From Bacteroidota bacterium (GTDB lineage Bacteria; Bacteroidota; Bacteroidia; Bacteroidales; CAIWKO01): a stretch of 64,000 nucleotides of DNA. Position numbers and translations under genes: made by a program. The DNA lies in the NCBI GenBank assembly GCA_037133915.1, contig JBAXND010000003.1:62001-126000 (forward strand), given 5' to 3'. The notes beneath the pieces are model-generated. The model ran no database searches. It was not told the origin of the DNA and saw only the letters and a list, made by a program, of their open reading frames with translations. Below, in pieces: positions 17,727-26,544 of this stretch (its first letter is position 1; each line of letters begins with the position of its first letter).

Positions 17727-18085
17727 TACATAAATTGTTTCTTTGACGAGTTACGCCATTGGGCGTCATATTTACTGTCAGTAATGTATATCAGTAAGTC
17801 TGCGTCATACTTACTGTCAACAAAAAATATTTTTTTCTTGGCGTCGTACTTGCTATCGGTAAAGAACCACAGTCCTTCATTGCCGGTGGCGTCATATTTA
17901 CTGCTGCATTTGTAAACAATAAGGTCTGCATCGTACTTGCTGTCTACAACAAAGACTTTGACGTCCGCATCGTATTTACTGTCGCATGAATAAACCGTCT
18001 GACCGTAACTTTTTGTTCCGAAGAGGAACATGGTGCCGGCAACGACAAGCAGTAGAACACTTTTTTGAATGAATGATTGCTTCAT
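17723..18085 (-). CDS. Exported SKYDA-repeat protein (DUF6150-like)
   Basis: 120 residues with a signal peptide (about 1-29, ending KSYGQ). The mature part is almost wholly built from six copies of (D/S)SKYDA spaced 13-16 residues apart, each followed by a short hydrophobic beta-strand such as VKVFVV, LIVYKC or KIFFV. This matches what is called DUF6150 in databases, to my recollection; no biochemical role is known to me. The regular strand/turn pattern suggests a small beta-solenoid or propeller-like fold with conserved Asp/Lys/Tyr at each turn, perhaps a metal or ligand site. That is inference. It overlaps the mpl stop tail-to-tail and stands alone on its strand. Confidence 0.8.
   Translation of the reverse strand: MKQSFIQKSVLLLVVAGTMFLFGTKSYGQTVYSCDSKYDADVKVFVVDSKYDADLIVYKCSSKYDATGNEGLWFFTDSKYDAKKKIFFVDSKYDADLLIYITDSKYDAQWRNSSKKQFMY
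17757..17985 (-). repeat. Six tandem SKYDA-coding repeats
   Basis: Six in-frame copies of a short unit encoding (D/S)SKYDA recur every 39-48 bases. Codon use differs between copies, so selection has kept the amino-acid motif rather than the DNA. Confidence 0.85.
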
Positions 18086-18170
18086 ATTATTATAGTTTTG
18101 AAATAAAAATTAATATTTTTCAGAATCCGGCAAACAACAAAAATTGAACCATAATCCTTCGGCATCAATT

Positions 18171-18884
18171 TTAAAAACCAAGGTAATACTCCTTGCAAAG
18201 ATTTGTAAAATCGCTGCTGTAATTGCCGTTCGTTTCTTTAATATGGAGCTCTTTAGGGATGCACTCTCTGCTTTCTTCTTTCGTGAATGCAAGAATACTT
18301 CGTTTCGCATTTTTCCCGCCAACGGCCATGATATCTGTTTGCTGATTCAGAAATAATTTCTGTGAAAGAGCTGTCAGAATTGCTTTTTGAACGTTTTCGC
18401 GAGGCAGAATAATCCACAATGGTGCACCTCTCTTCAGTAAAATAGACGCGCCGTGCAACAAATCTTCAAGCGGTAATTCGTCGTCATGCCGTGCAATTGT
18501 TTTTGCTTTATCCGGATTTCGAAGGCTTCTGTTGAAATAGGGAGGATTCGATACAATTAGGTCATAGTGTGAAGTAGCGGAAGTGAGAAATTTTTGTAAT
18601 GAAATATTGCTCACACTCAAATTATCTTTCCACGGACTGGCGATGAAGTTTTGTTGTGCTTTTTCAGAAGCAAAATTATCGATTTCAATAGTGTCAATAA
18701 TGGCTGACGGGAAGCGTTGTGCCAGCATCAGCGCCACAATGCCGCATCCGGTTCCCACGTCAAGAATTCGTGCCGGGGCATTCGCTGCGGCCATGGCTCC
18801 AAGCAATACCGCATCAGTACCAATTTTCATGGCACAGCCTGAGTCGTCAATACTAAATTGTTTAAATCGGAAAGCGGGTTTCAT
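18171..18884 (-). CDS. trmN6: tRNA1(Val) (adenine37-N6)-methyltransferase
   Basis: 237 residues, a class I SAM-dependent methyltransferase. The SAM loop is LDVGTGCGIVALMLAQR, followed by the acidic IDTIEIDNFA, and the catalytic N6-adenine motif NPPY (in LIVSNPPYFNRS). The start MKPAFRFKQFSIDDSGCAMKIGTDAVLLGA matches the YfiC/TrmN6 pattern; it methylates A37 of tRNA1(Val) in E. coli. Its ATG overlaps the rimM stop by 4 nt, fitting a translation-related operon rpsP-rimM-trmN6. Confidence 0.88.
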   Translation of the reverse strand: MKPAFRFKQFSIDDSGCAMKIGTDAVLLGAMAAANAPARILDVGTGCGIVALMLAQRFPSAIIDTIEIDNFASEKAQQNFIASPWKDNLSVSNISLQKFLTSATSHYDLIVSNPPYFNRSLRNPDKAKTIARHDDELPLEDLLHGASILLKRGAPLWIILPRENVQKAILTALSQKLFLNQQTDIMAVGGKNAKRSILAFTKEESRECIPKELHIKETNGNYSSDFTNLCKEYYLGF

Positions 18885-19408
18885 TGAAGGTAGAAGTCAA
18901 TCAGTCCTTCGGGTGCATTCACATGAATTTCTTTTTTGCGGCGGTCGATGCGCGATATAACTTCAGCCACCGCAGGCAGCAGTATCTCATGCTTGCCGGA
19001 TTTAATACGAATCACGTCCTGATGAGTCATGTGTATGTAGCCGTCAAGCTGCCCGATATTCCCTTTTTCTTTGTCAATGACATTGAATCCGATTAACAGG
19101 CGCAAGGCTTTTTGATCGTCAATATTGGCCGGAAGTAATTCCTGTGGGAGCCAGACATTTTTACCGAGAATTAATTGTGTATCATCAGACGAATTGATAT
19201 CCTCAAAGTGTGCCAGCATCAGGTCTTCGCTTCGCGAATCGATAGATTCAATAAAAAATGGAACCAGTTTATTGTCTATTTCAACAAAAAATGATTCCAT
19301 TTTTTCATAATCCATTGCAAGTCCGATTTGAACCAGAATCATTACATCTCCCTTGTACCCGAATGATTTCAGGATTTTACCAAGGCAAAAGCAATCATTT
19401 TGTGTCAT
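18881..19408 (-). CDS. rimM: Ribosome maturation factor RimM
   Basis: 175 residues. RimM binds ribosomal protein S19 and helps 30S maturation. The N-terminal RimM domain has CLGKILKSFGYKGDVMI (usual GxVxGxxGxxGxxxV pattern, degenerate) and the C-terminal PRC-barrel has LIGFNVIDKEKGNIGQLDGY and the closing HEILLPAVAEVISRID. Length is typical. It lies 21 nt downstream of rpsP and overlaps trmN6 by 4 nt. Confidence 0.92.
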   Translation of the reverse strand: MTQNDCFCLGKILKSFGYKGDVMILVQIGLAMDYEKMESFFVEIDNKLVPFFIESIDSRSEDLMLAHFEDINSSDDTQLILGKNVWLPQELLPANIDDQKALRLLIGFNVIDKEKGNIGQLDGYIHMTHQDVIRIKSGKHEILLPAVAEVISRIDRRKKEIHVNAPEGLIDFYLQ

Positions 19409-19429
19409 CGGAGAAAAGACAAATGAAAA

Positions 19430-19996
19430 CTATTCGTTGTTTTCCTGTTCTGTCGTTTCAATTTGAGGAGCATCAGCAGGTGTTTCTGCAGGTGCTTCTG
19501 CTTCAGCATCCCTTTTCGCGTTAAGTTCATCAAGCGCTTTGGCTCTTTTCTTCGCGAGCATGTCTGCTTTGGCAATGTTTACGCGGGCTTCTGCTTCAAG
19601 GCGTTTTTTAATAACATCTCTTTTCGACATCTCATGCATTTTGCGTTTTGCGTCGATTTGAGCTTGCTTGTCGGCTACCCATGCCTGGAACTTGGCTTCA
19701 GCCTGTTCCTGTGTAAGGGCTCCTTTAGCAACACCTTTGAGAAGATGGCTCTTGATCATAACTCCTTTGTAAGAAAGGATTGCGCGGACAGTTCCTGTCG
19801 GGCGTGCACCTTTTTGTACCCAATCAAGGGCTTTGTCGAAGTCAATGCTGATAGTTGCTGGTCTGGTGAGTGGGTTGTACGTGCCAATTTTATCTTTAAA
19901 TTTCCCGTCACGAGGTGCACGACCATCGGCAATTACAATATGGAAAAAGGCCTGACCTTTTTTACCATGTCTCTGTAATCTGATTTTTACTGGCAT
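19430..19996 (-). CDS. rpsP: 30S ribosomal protein S16
   Basis: 188 residues. The first 80 or so are the conserved S16 domain (MPVKIRLQRHGKKGQAFFHI, DGRAPRDGKFKDKIGTYNPL). The rest is a charged, lysine/alanine-rich helical extension ending in an acidic Ala/Glu/Pro tail (EAEAPAETPADAP), a form common in Bacteroidota, where S16 is about twice the E. coli length. First gene of rpsP-rimM-trmN6; a -7 box is at 20059-20066. Confidence 0.96.
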   Translation of the reverse strand: MPVKIRLQRHGKKGQAFFHIVIADGRAPRDGKFKDKIGTYNPLTRPATISIDFDKALDWVQKGARPTGTVRAILSYKGVMIKSHLLKGVAKGALTQEQAEAKFQAWVADKQAQIDAKRKMHEMSKRDVIKKRLEAEARVNIAKADMLAKKRAKALDELNAKRDAEAEAPAETPADAPQIETTEQENNE

Positions 19997-20058
19997 AATG
20001 TTAAACTTAAAATGTTAGAATTTTTTTTAAATGGGTTGCAAATTTGCGATTTTTTTTT

Positions 20059-20066
20059 CAAATATA
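20059..20066 (-). promoter_or_regulatory. -7 box for rpsP
   Basis: TATATTTG on the minus strand is a full match to TAnnTTTG and lies about 62 nt upstream of the rpsP ATG at 19996. The surrounding region is strongly AT-rich; no exact -33 element at the normal distance. Confidence 0.45.
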
Positions 20067-20116
20067 AAAATTTATCTCATAACAATTTGCAGGAAAACAA
20101 GTTAATCGGCAATAAA

Positions 20117-20746
20117 TCAGGAGAACGCCCCGTATTCTGAAAGTCTCACTGTGGAAGAACAAAACGGGAATTCATATTTTTTGTCGTTTGAAAATATGAT
20201 GATAAGCCTGTTGGCTAATGAGCTATTTGTCAGGTTTATATACCAGTCTATACCATCCTGATCCAAATTGGTACAAGGTTCATCAAGCAGTATCACAGGG
20301 ACTTCGCTGAGTAAAGCAAGGAGTAATTTAACGCGCTGTTTCATACCTGACGAAAAATCGCGTAAAATTTTATCCCTGAACTGAGGGTAACCTAACAAAT
20401 CAAAGAGGTCGTTTTCTTTATAGGTTTGGGTAAGAGGTTTAAACCCGAAATGAAACCGAATCATTTCCTGCAGACTGAACTCTTCAATAAGCTCAAGATA
20501 GGGCGCAGCAACGGCAATGTGTGTAAATGCTTCGTTATCGGGAATATTTTTATTGTTAAGATTATAAATGACTTTTCCCTCACCCGGGAGCATAAAACCT
20601 GCAATTAGCTTCAACAGCGTTGATTTGCCGGACCCGTTAGGGCCGGTGACGGCATAACACTGCCCCGGCAGGAAGGTGTGGGTAAAATCGCTGATTACCG
20701 CCTGTTTGCCAAAGCTCTTAGAAACATGCTGAAGTTCAATTGTCAT
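20117..20746 (-). CDS. ABC transporter ATP-binding protein (orphan)
   Basis: 209 residues, a complete small ATPase domain: Walker A GPNGSGKST (35-43), signature FSSGMKQRVKLLLALL, Walker B VILLDEP and the D-loop CTNLD. No permease gene is adjacent; the neighbour is lpxA, 12 nt upstream, so it is probably co-transcribed with lpxC-fabZ and lpxA. Size and the SGMKQR signature resemble CcmA/NatA-like ATPases. A role in envelope lipid or protein export is suggested by context only. Confidence 0.85.
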   Translation of the reverse strand: MTIELQHVSKSFGKQAVISDFTHTFLPGQCYAVTGPNGSGKSTLLKLIAGFMLPGEGKVIYNLNNKNIPDNEAFTHIAVAAPYLELIEEFSLQEMIRFHFGFKPLTQTYKENDLFDLLGYPQFRDKILRDFSSGMKQRVKLLLALLSEVPVILLDEPCTNLDQDGIDWYINLTNSSLANRLIIIFSNDKKYEFPFCSSTVRLSEYGAFS

Positions 20747-20758
20747 GTTGCTCCCCGC

Positions 20759-21553
20759 TTATTTTTCCTTTGCGTTGCGGGTATAACCTTTCATGATACC
20801 GCGCTGGCTGCCTGATATAAAAGAAATAATTTCATCCCGCTCAGGTGTTGCAGGCATTTCAGCCTCCACAATCCGCAATGCCTGAGTTACATTAAATCCT
20901 TTTACAAAAATGATGCGGTAGATATCCTGAATTTCTTTGATTTTTTCGGAAGAATAACCTCTTCTTCTGAGACCGATAGAGTTGATTCCTGAGAAGGAAA
21001 GCGGCTCTCTTGCTGCTTTGCAGAAAGGCGGAACGTCTTTTCTCACCAACCCGCCGCCGCCAATAAAGGAATGAATTCCAATATTAACAAACTGGTGGAT
21101 AGCAACCAGGCCTCCGACTATGGCCCAGTCGTCGATGCGGATATGACCTGCAAGTGCGGCTGAATTCGCCAATATTACGTTGTTCCCGATAATGCAATCG
21201 TGTGCTACATGAACATAAGCCATTAACAAACAGTTGCTCCCAATAGTTGTTTCGTAATTAGCCCGTGTGCCCCGGTGAATAGTGGCAAATTCGCGGATTG
21301 TGGTATTATCGCCAATCCGAACAATGCTGTCTTCGCCGCTGTACTTGAGATCTTGTGGCATGGCCGAAATAACTGAGCCTGGAAATATCTTGCAATTCTT
21401 TCCGATGCGGGCGCCTTCAAGTATGGTTACATTTGGCCCAATCCATGTTCCTTCCCCAATCTCAACATTTTTGTCAATAAATACATACGGCTCTATTCCA
21501 ACATTGTTGGCAATTTTGGCCTGAGGATGAACATAGGCAAGGGGCTGGTTCAT
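20759..21553 (-). CDS. lpxA: UDP-N-acetylglucosamine acyltransferase LpxA
   Basis: 264 residues, the usual length. LpxA catalyses the first step of lipid A synthesis, moving a hydroxyacyl chain from ACP to UDP-GlcNAc. The left-handed parallel beta-helix is shown by repeated hexapeptides (ANNVGIEP, IGEGTWIGPN, IGKNCKIF), with the catalytic His in MAYVHVAHDCIIG and the C-terminal helical domain (GLRRRGYSSEKIKEI). Its start overlaps the lpxC-fabZ stop by 4 nt, so translation is coupled. Confidence 0.95.
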   Translation of the reverse strand: MNQPLAYVHPQAKIANNVGIEPYVFIDKNVEIGEGTWIGPNVTILEGARIGKNCKIFPGSVISAMPQDLKYSGEDSIVRIGDNTTIREFATIHRGTRANYETTIGSNCLLMAYVHVAHDCIIGNNVILANSAALAGHIRIDDWAIVGGLVAIHQFVNIGIHSFIGGGGLVRKDVPPFCKAAREPLSFSGINSIGLRRRGYSSEKIKEIQDIYRIIFVKGFNVTQALRIVEAEMPATPERDEIISFISGSQRGIMKGYTRNAKEK

Positions 21554-22956
21554 TTTTTCACGTTTTTAACGATCTGAGCAAGCAATTCGGCCTCCATCAC
21601 AACTTTATCATTCACATACGCAACGCCACGCATATGGCAAATACCTCTGCGGATAGGTGCCATCAGTTCAAGTTTAAAAATGATAGTATCGCCGGGAACT
21701 ACCTTGTTTTTAAAGCGGGCATTTTCTATTTTCAGGAAATAAGTGATATAATTTTCAGGATCGGGAACCCGGCTCAGTGCGAAGATTCCGCCAACCTGCG
21801 CCATGGCTTCCACAATGAGTACACCCGGCATTACCGGTTCTTGTGGAAAATGCCCGGTAAAAAACTGCTCATTCATCGTAACATTTTTCAGCCCGGTAAT
21901 GCGGGTTTCATCCATGTCGATGATTTTATCGATAAGCAGAAGAGGGTAGCGGTGTGGCAATGTCTTCTGTATATGCATGATATCGTACAGGGGCTTTTTC
22001 TTGATAAGGTCCCATGTCGATTCCACAGCTATTTTTTCAGGTTTGGTTATCGATGACTCTGCTTTAATTTGTTTCGCAAACTGAACATTTGAAAAATGTC
22101 CCGGACGCTTAACAATTAAATGTGCCTTAAGTGTGGCTCCAAGAAGTGCAAGGTCACCAACAACATCAAGCAGTTTATGGCGGGCCGGTTCATTCGGAAA
22201 ATTTAACTCAAGGTTGTTCAGGATGCCTTCTTTAAGTACTGTAACTTTTGGGTTATTAAATACTTTGGCGAGGTGTTCCAGTTCTTTTTGCGAAATAATG
22301 CGGTTGATAAAAACAATGGCAGTATTCAAGTCACCGCCTTTGATAAGGTCATTATCAATCAAATATTCAAGCTCATGTAAAAACACGAAGGTTCTGCTTG
22401 ATGCAATTTTATCGGCAAACTGGTCAATGTCGTCCAATGTTGCAAACTGTGTTCCCAGAACAGTTGTGTCATAATCAATCATGCACGATACCTTGAAGGT
22501 ATCACTGGGAATGGCAATCATTTCTACTTTACGAACCGGATCGTTGTATATTACATTGGATTTTAGCTCAATATATTTTTTTTCAACGTTCTGCTCTACA
22601 AGACCAGCACTTTTCAGAATGGCTACAATTTCTTTTGAGCTGCCATCCAGAATCGGCGTTTCTTCACCATTGATTTCCATCAGAACGTTGTCTATTGACA
22701 GGCCTTTGAGTGCTGCCAGCGTATGTTCTATGGTACTGACGCGGGCTCCATTTTCTTCAATACTGGTTCCGCGGCTGGTGTCCACAACATGCTGAACCAG
22801 CGCATGAATCATAGGTTGACCTTCAATATCCGTTCTCTTAAAAACGTATCCAAAATCCTCAGGGGCAGGCTTAAATGTAAGCGTGACCTCCTGTCCGGTG
22901 TGCAATCCTTTGCCGGATATGCTTACCGTATTTGTTATAGTTATTTGTCTTGCCAT
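21550..22956 (-). CDS. lpxC-fabZ: Bifunctional LpxC deacetylase / FabZ dehydratase
   Basis: About 468 residues. The N-terminal part is the zinc deacetylase LpxC, committing UDP-3-acyl-GlcNAc to lipid A: STIEHTLAAL holds a zinc histidine and RHKLLDVVGDLALLG holds the other His/Asp ligands. The C-terminal part is FabZ, the hydroxyacyl-ACP dehydratase: LPHRYPLLLIDKI (catalytic His) and GHFPQEPVMPGVLIVEAMAQ (catalytic Glu). This fusion is characteristic of Bacteroidota. The ATG at 22956 (MARQITIT) is preferred over the TTG at 22968, four codons earlier. lpxD is not beside it, as is common in this phylum, but 5 kb away on the other strand. Confidence 0.96.
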   Translation of the reverse strand: MARQITITNTVSISGKGLHTGQEVTLTFKPAPEDFGYVFKRTDIEGQPMIHALVQHVVDTSRGTSIEENGARVSTIEHTLAALKGLSIDNVLMEINGEETPILDGSSKEIVAILKSAGLVEQNVEKKYIELKSNVIYNDPVRKVEMIAIPSDTFKVSCMIDYDTTVLGTQFATLDDIDQFADKIASSRTFVFLHELEYLIDNDLIKGGDLNTAIVFINRIISQKELEHLAKVFNNPKVTVLKEGILNNLELNFPNEPARHKLLDVVGDLALLGATLKAHLIVKRPGHFSNVQFAKQIKAESSITKPEKIAVESTWDLIKKKPLYDIMHIQKTLPHRYPLLLIDKIIDMDETRITGLKNVTMNEQFFTGHFPQEPVMPGVLIVEAMAQVGGIFALSRVPDPENYITYFLKIENARFKNKVVPGDTIIFKLELMAPIRRGICHMRGVAYVNDKVVMEAELLAQIVKNVKK

Positions 22957-22992
22957 TTCAGCCGGCAAAATTAGTAAATCCTAGTTTTCGTG

Positions 22993-23000
22993 CAAATATA
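22993..23000 (-). promoter_or_regulatory. -7 box for lpxC-fabZ
   Basis: TATATTTG on the minus strand, 37 nt before the ATG at 22956. A second match, TAATTTTG (22973-22966), sits only 9 nt from the ATG. -33 elements are poor. Confidence 0.4.
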
Positions 23001-23041
23001 TTTAGCCAAATCGGCAAAATAAGACGCGTTCTATGGCAAAA

Positions 23042-24265
23042 TCAATGAAATGCGGCCATCAGAAGCTCAATATCCTGGAAGGGAATGTTGTATGTTTTAC
23101 TGATATATTCGTTGGTTAGGATGCCATTATAAATATATACTCCTGCTCTTACTCCGGAATCGGACTTAAGAAGGTTGCTCAGGCTGCCTTCTTCACCTAT
23201 TCTGGAAATGATAGGCGCAAAAAAGTTGCTCAAAGCGTAGGAGGCGGTGTGAGGTACTTTACTGGCAATATTCGGCACACAGTAATGCGTAACGCCGTGT
23301 TTTTTAAAAACGGGATGCGTATGGTTCGTACAGCGGGATGTTTCAATACACCCGCCCTGAGCAATACTGACATCAATAAGAACGGAGCCGTTGGGCATTT
23401 CGCGGACCATATCTTCGGTAATAACACAAGGAATACTTCCGGATGGTGAATGCAAAGCTCCAATTACCACATCGGCTGAACGGAGCGCTTTGATAAGAAC
23501 TTTTTGTTGAATCACTGAAGTGAATAAACGCTGGTTCAACTTATTTTGAATACTTCTGAGTTTAAAAATATTATCATCAAAAATCTTGACCAATGCTCCC
23601 ATTCCAAGTGCGGTACGTGCAGCAAATTCGCCAACGGTGCCCGCACCAATAATTACTACCTCGGCGGGCGTGATGCCTGAAAAACCACCTAAAATTTTGC
23701 CTTTGCCATATTCTATGCTGCTTAGGTATTCCGCGGCCAATGAAATAGCTGTTGTTCCTACAATTTCGCTGAGTGATCTGATTACCGGGTAACCGTTTGT
23801 TCTGTCCTTGATGTGTTCGTACGAAAGTGCCGTAATTTTTTTTGCCGAAAGGCGTTTGAAATACTCGTTGTTTTGCCCCGGCAGGTTGAGTGCCGAAAAT
23901 ATGGATGAACGCGGTTTCAGCATTTCAATTTCAGAGAGCAGGGGCGGAGCCACTTTAAAAATAATATCGGTTTTAAAAATTTCTTCGGGAGAAAAAACAA
24001 TTTGTGCGCCGGCCTCACTGTATTCATGGTCGGGAAAATGTGCCGATTTACCTGCGTTTGATTCAACAAAGACCTGATGTCCGTTATTAATTAAAACGCC
24101 GATTGCTTCGGGAACGAGTGCAATGCGGTTTTCCTGAAATGCTATTTCGCGGGGAACGCCGATAGAGAATTTTGCCCTTTGCCTTTTGGTTTCCAGCATT
24201 TCGGTTTGCGGCATCAAATGCTCCGATTGTGCGTATTTCAGAAACCCCTTTTTAGTAGTATTCAT
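23042..24265 (-). CDS. ald: Alanine dehydrogenase
   Basis: 407 residues. It interconverts alanine and pyruvate plus ammonia with NAD. The N-terminal AlaDH/PNT domain begins FSIGVPREIAFQENRIALVPEA; the Rossmann domain has VVIIGAGTVGEFAARTALGMGA, and the catalytic region has VLIDVSIAQGGC and THYCVPNIASKVPHTAS, all as in Bacteroidota alanine dehydrogenases. Residues 1-33 form an extension before the conserved domain. It follows tsaE and porX on the same strand, an arrangement also seen in other members of the phylum as far as I recall. The gap to tsaE is 142 nt. Confidence 0.9.
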   Translation of the reverse strand: MNTTKKGFLKYAQSEHLMPQTEMLETKRQRAKFSIGVPREIAFQENRIALVPEAIGVLINNGHQVFVESNAGKSAHFPDHEYSEAGAQIVFSPEEIFKTDIIFKVAPPLLSEIEMLKPRSSIFSALNLPGQNNEYFKRLSAKKITALSYEHIKDRTNGYPVIRSLSEIVGTTAISLAAEYLSSIEYGKGKILGGFSGITPAEVVIIGAGTVGEFAARTALGMGALVKIFDDNIFKLRSIQNKLNQRLFTSVIQQKVLIKALRSADVVIGALHSPSGSIPCVITEDMVREMPNGSVLIDVSIAQGGCIETSRCTNHTHPVFKKHGVTHYCVPNIASKVPHTASYALSNFFAPIISRIGEEGSLSNLLKSDSGVRAGVYIYNGILTNEYISKTYNIPFQDIELLMAAFH

Positions 24266-24407
24266 CGTTCAATTATTCATAAAAACAGAAATATAAAGAT
24301 ACGAAATAATATTTACGATGGGCAAGAATTTGTTGGTAGGGGCAGGCAAATTCATCTATCGCGAATAGTTTTGAATGAAACACGCGCTGCTGAGAACCTT
24401 TTATTTC

Positions 24408-24821
24408 CTAAAAGTGAATCAATCGGTTTCCGCTATTTTCATCAACATCAATAGTAACGGAAACGGTTTCGGGTGGTAGAAGTTCTGTCGTTTTTTCGGG
24501 CCATTCAATGAAGCAATAATTACCACTGTAAAAATACTCTTCGTAGCCAATATCGAAGATTTCGCGTATGTCTTTTATTCTGTAAAAATCAAAATGGAAT
24601 ATTTCTCCGTGAACGGATGATTTATACACGTTGACAATGGTAAAGGTGGGACTGCTTGTGTTTCCTTCCACGCCCAGTGTTTCACACAGAACTTTTATCA
24701 GTGTTGTTTTTCCGGCGCCCATTTTTCCGGAAAATGCAAACAGGCGTGCATCAGGATGTGCCGCTATCAATGCCCGGGCGGCATCGGGCAGCTGGTTTAG
24801 TTCGGTGCAGGTGAATTGCAT
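24408..24821 (-). CDS. tsaE: tRNA threonylcarbamoyladenosine biosynthesis ATPase TsaE
   Basis: 137 residues, P-loop ATPase. It works with TsaB and TsaD to form the t6A37 modification of ANN-decoding tRNAs. Walker A is GKMGAGKTTLIKVLC; NTSSPTFTIVNVY and HFDFYRIKD are typical family motifs, and FIEWPE closes the core. Length is normal. It lies 20 nt downstream of porX on the same strand, suggesting a shared transcript. Confidence 0.93.
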   Translation of the reverse strand: MQFTCTELNQLPDAARALIAAHPDARLFAFSGKMGAGKTTLIKVLCETLGVEGNTSSPTFTIVNVYKSSVHGEIFHFDFYRIKDIREIFDIGYEEYFYSGNYCFIEWPEKTTELLPPETVSVTIDVDENSGNRLIHF

Positions 24822-24841
24822 ATGAAGTCGTATAATTTCCG

Positions 24842-26398
24842 CTACTGTTTCGGCTCCAGATGAATGAATGGAATCAGGGCTTCTTCGAGCGAGAGTCCGC
24901 CATGCTGAAAGGTGTTGCGGTAATAATTAACATAATAATTGTAGTTATTCGGATAGGCAAAGAAGTCGTTCTCCCGGCAAAAAATATACGAAGTGCTGAC
25001 ATTGACCTTTGGAAGGTAAATGTCTTGTGGATTGCGAACTTCAAATACCTCACGCCGGTCATAATCAAGAGCTCTTCCGAGCTTGTAACGTAGGTTCGTA
25101 TTGGTGTTTTTATCTCCAATCACCTTGACGGGATTTGTAACTTTTACAGAACCGTGGTCGGTGGTAATTACTATACTGATGGCGTGTTCAGATGCCATGC
25201 GGATTACTTCAAAAAGTGGTGAATGGGAGAACCACGAAAGGGTGAGGGAGCGGTATGCCGATTCGTCGTCGGCAAGTTCGCGTATCACTTCCATCTCGGT
25301 GCGTGCATGCGAAAGCATATCAACGAAATTATACACCAAAATGTTTAATTTATTTTGCAGGATATTCGAGAAGTTTTCGACGTATCGTTTTCCGGCAGCA
25401 TGGTTCAATATCTTGTTATAACTGTATTTGATGTCTTTTCCGTAGCGTTTCAGCAGCTCTCCAAAAAGTTCCGACTCAAACTGGTTTTTTGTACCTTCTT
25501 CCATTTCTTCCACCCAGTATTTCGGATATTTTTTTTCAATTTCAGACGGAAGCAGACCTGAGAAAATAGCATTACGCGCATATTGTGTTGCTGTAGGCAA
25601 AATGCTGTAAAACATATCGTCATTAATTACCCGGTAATATTCTTCTATTACAGGTTGCAGTACTTTCCACTGGTCATAGCGCAGATTGTCAATGAGTATA
25701 AACAGCACACGATTAGGACTGTTGAATAGCGGAAACAGCCGTTCCTTAAGCAAGGTGTGCGATAAGGTCGGGATGTCGGCATCTTTGCCGCTGAGCCAGT
25801 CCATGTAATGTGCTTCATAGAATTTGGTGAACATTACACTGACTTCCTTCTTTTGCATGTTCAGCACTTCGCTCATGCTGTTGTCGTTCGATTTTTCGAG
25901 TTCAAGCTCCCAGAAAACCAATTTTTTATAAACATCAATCCATTCCCGTGAACTCATCCTCGGCGATAACCCGTTGCTGATAGAACGAAATTCCTGTTGA
26001 TAGGCGTGTGCGGTTTTTTCACCAAGAATCCTTTTGTTTTCCAGATTTTTCTTTAGAACCAATAATATCTGATTTGGATTTACGGGTTTAATCAGGTAAT
26101 CGGAGATGCTTTTGCCAATGGCATCTTCCATTAAGTCCTCTGCCTCATTTTTGGTAATCATAATAACCGGAATGTTGGGCAAACTATTTTTTATTTGAGA
26201 AAGTGTTTCCAATCCCGATAATCCCGGCATGTTCTCATCAAGAAAGATTATATCGAAGGTCTGCGTTTTAATCATATCAAGGGCTTCGTTGCCATTGTTT
26301 GACGTAAAAACGTCGTATCCTTTTTCTTTTAAAAATAAAATATGCGGTTTAAGCAGGTCAATTTCATCGTCGACCCATAATATTTTAATTTTCGCCAT
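24842..26398 (-). CDS. porX: PorX: response regulator with PglZ domain, T9SS regulator
   Basis: 518 residues. The receiver domain (about 1-120) has the acidic pocket WVDDE (Asp10-Asp11), the phospho-acceptor Asp54 in FLDENMPG, and SDYLIKPVNP with the conserved Lys. A helical linker follows, then a PglZ (alkaline-phosphatase superfamily) domain from about residue 200, with VLFILIDNLRYDQW, ILPTATQYARN and VITTDHGS as metal/nucleophile motifs. In Porphyromonas and Flavobacterium, PorX with the kinase PorY and sigma factor SigP controls T9SS genes, and its PglZ domain binds zinc and cleaves cyclic and linear oligonucleotides. No partner kinase is adjacent. Divergent from the HD protein; 131 nt gap. 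Confidence 0.93.
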   Translation of the reverse strand: MAKIKILWVDDEIDLLKPHILFLKEKGYDVFTSNNGNEALDMIKTQTFDIIFLDENMPGLSGLETLSQIKNSLPNIPVIMITKNEAEDLMEDAIGKSISDYLIKPVNPNQILLVLKKNLENKRILGEKTAHAYQQEFRSISNGLSPRMSSREWIDVYKKLVFWELELEKSNDNSMSEVLNMQKKEVSVMFTKFYEAHYMDWLSGKDADIPTLSHTLLKERLFPLFNSPNRVLFILIDNLRYDQWKVLQPVIEEYYRVINDDMFYSILPTATQYARNAIFSGLLPSEIEKKYPKYWVEEMEEGTKNQFESELFGELLKRYGKDIKYSYNKILNHAAGKRYVENFSNILQNKLNILVYNFVDMLSHARTEMEVIRELADDESAYRSLTLSWFSHSPLFEVIRMASEHAISIVITTDHGSVKVTNPVKVIGDKNTNTNLRYKLGRALDYDRREVFEVRNPQDIYLPKVNVSTSYIFCRENDFFAYPNNYNYYVNYYRNTFQHGGLSLEEALIPFIHLEPKQ

Positions 26399-26544
26399 AA
26401 TGTTCTATGTTCTATTTTTGCACAATTGTATAACAGGAAACTTTAAAAAAAATTGTAATATTGGCGGCTTGAATTTTGATTCAGTAAGTGCCGGCCATAT
26501 TTTGAAGCTCAAAATTAGTCATTATTTCAGTGAAAGGAACATTG

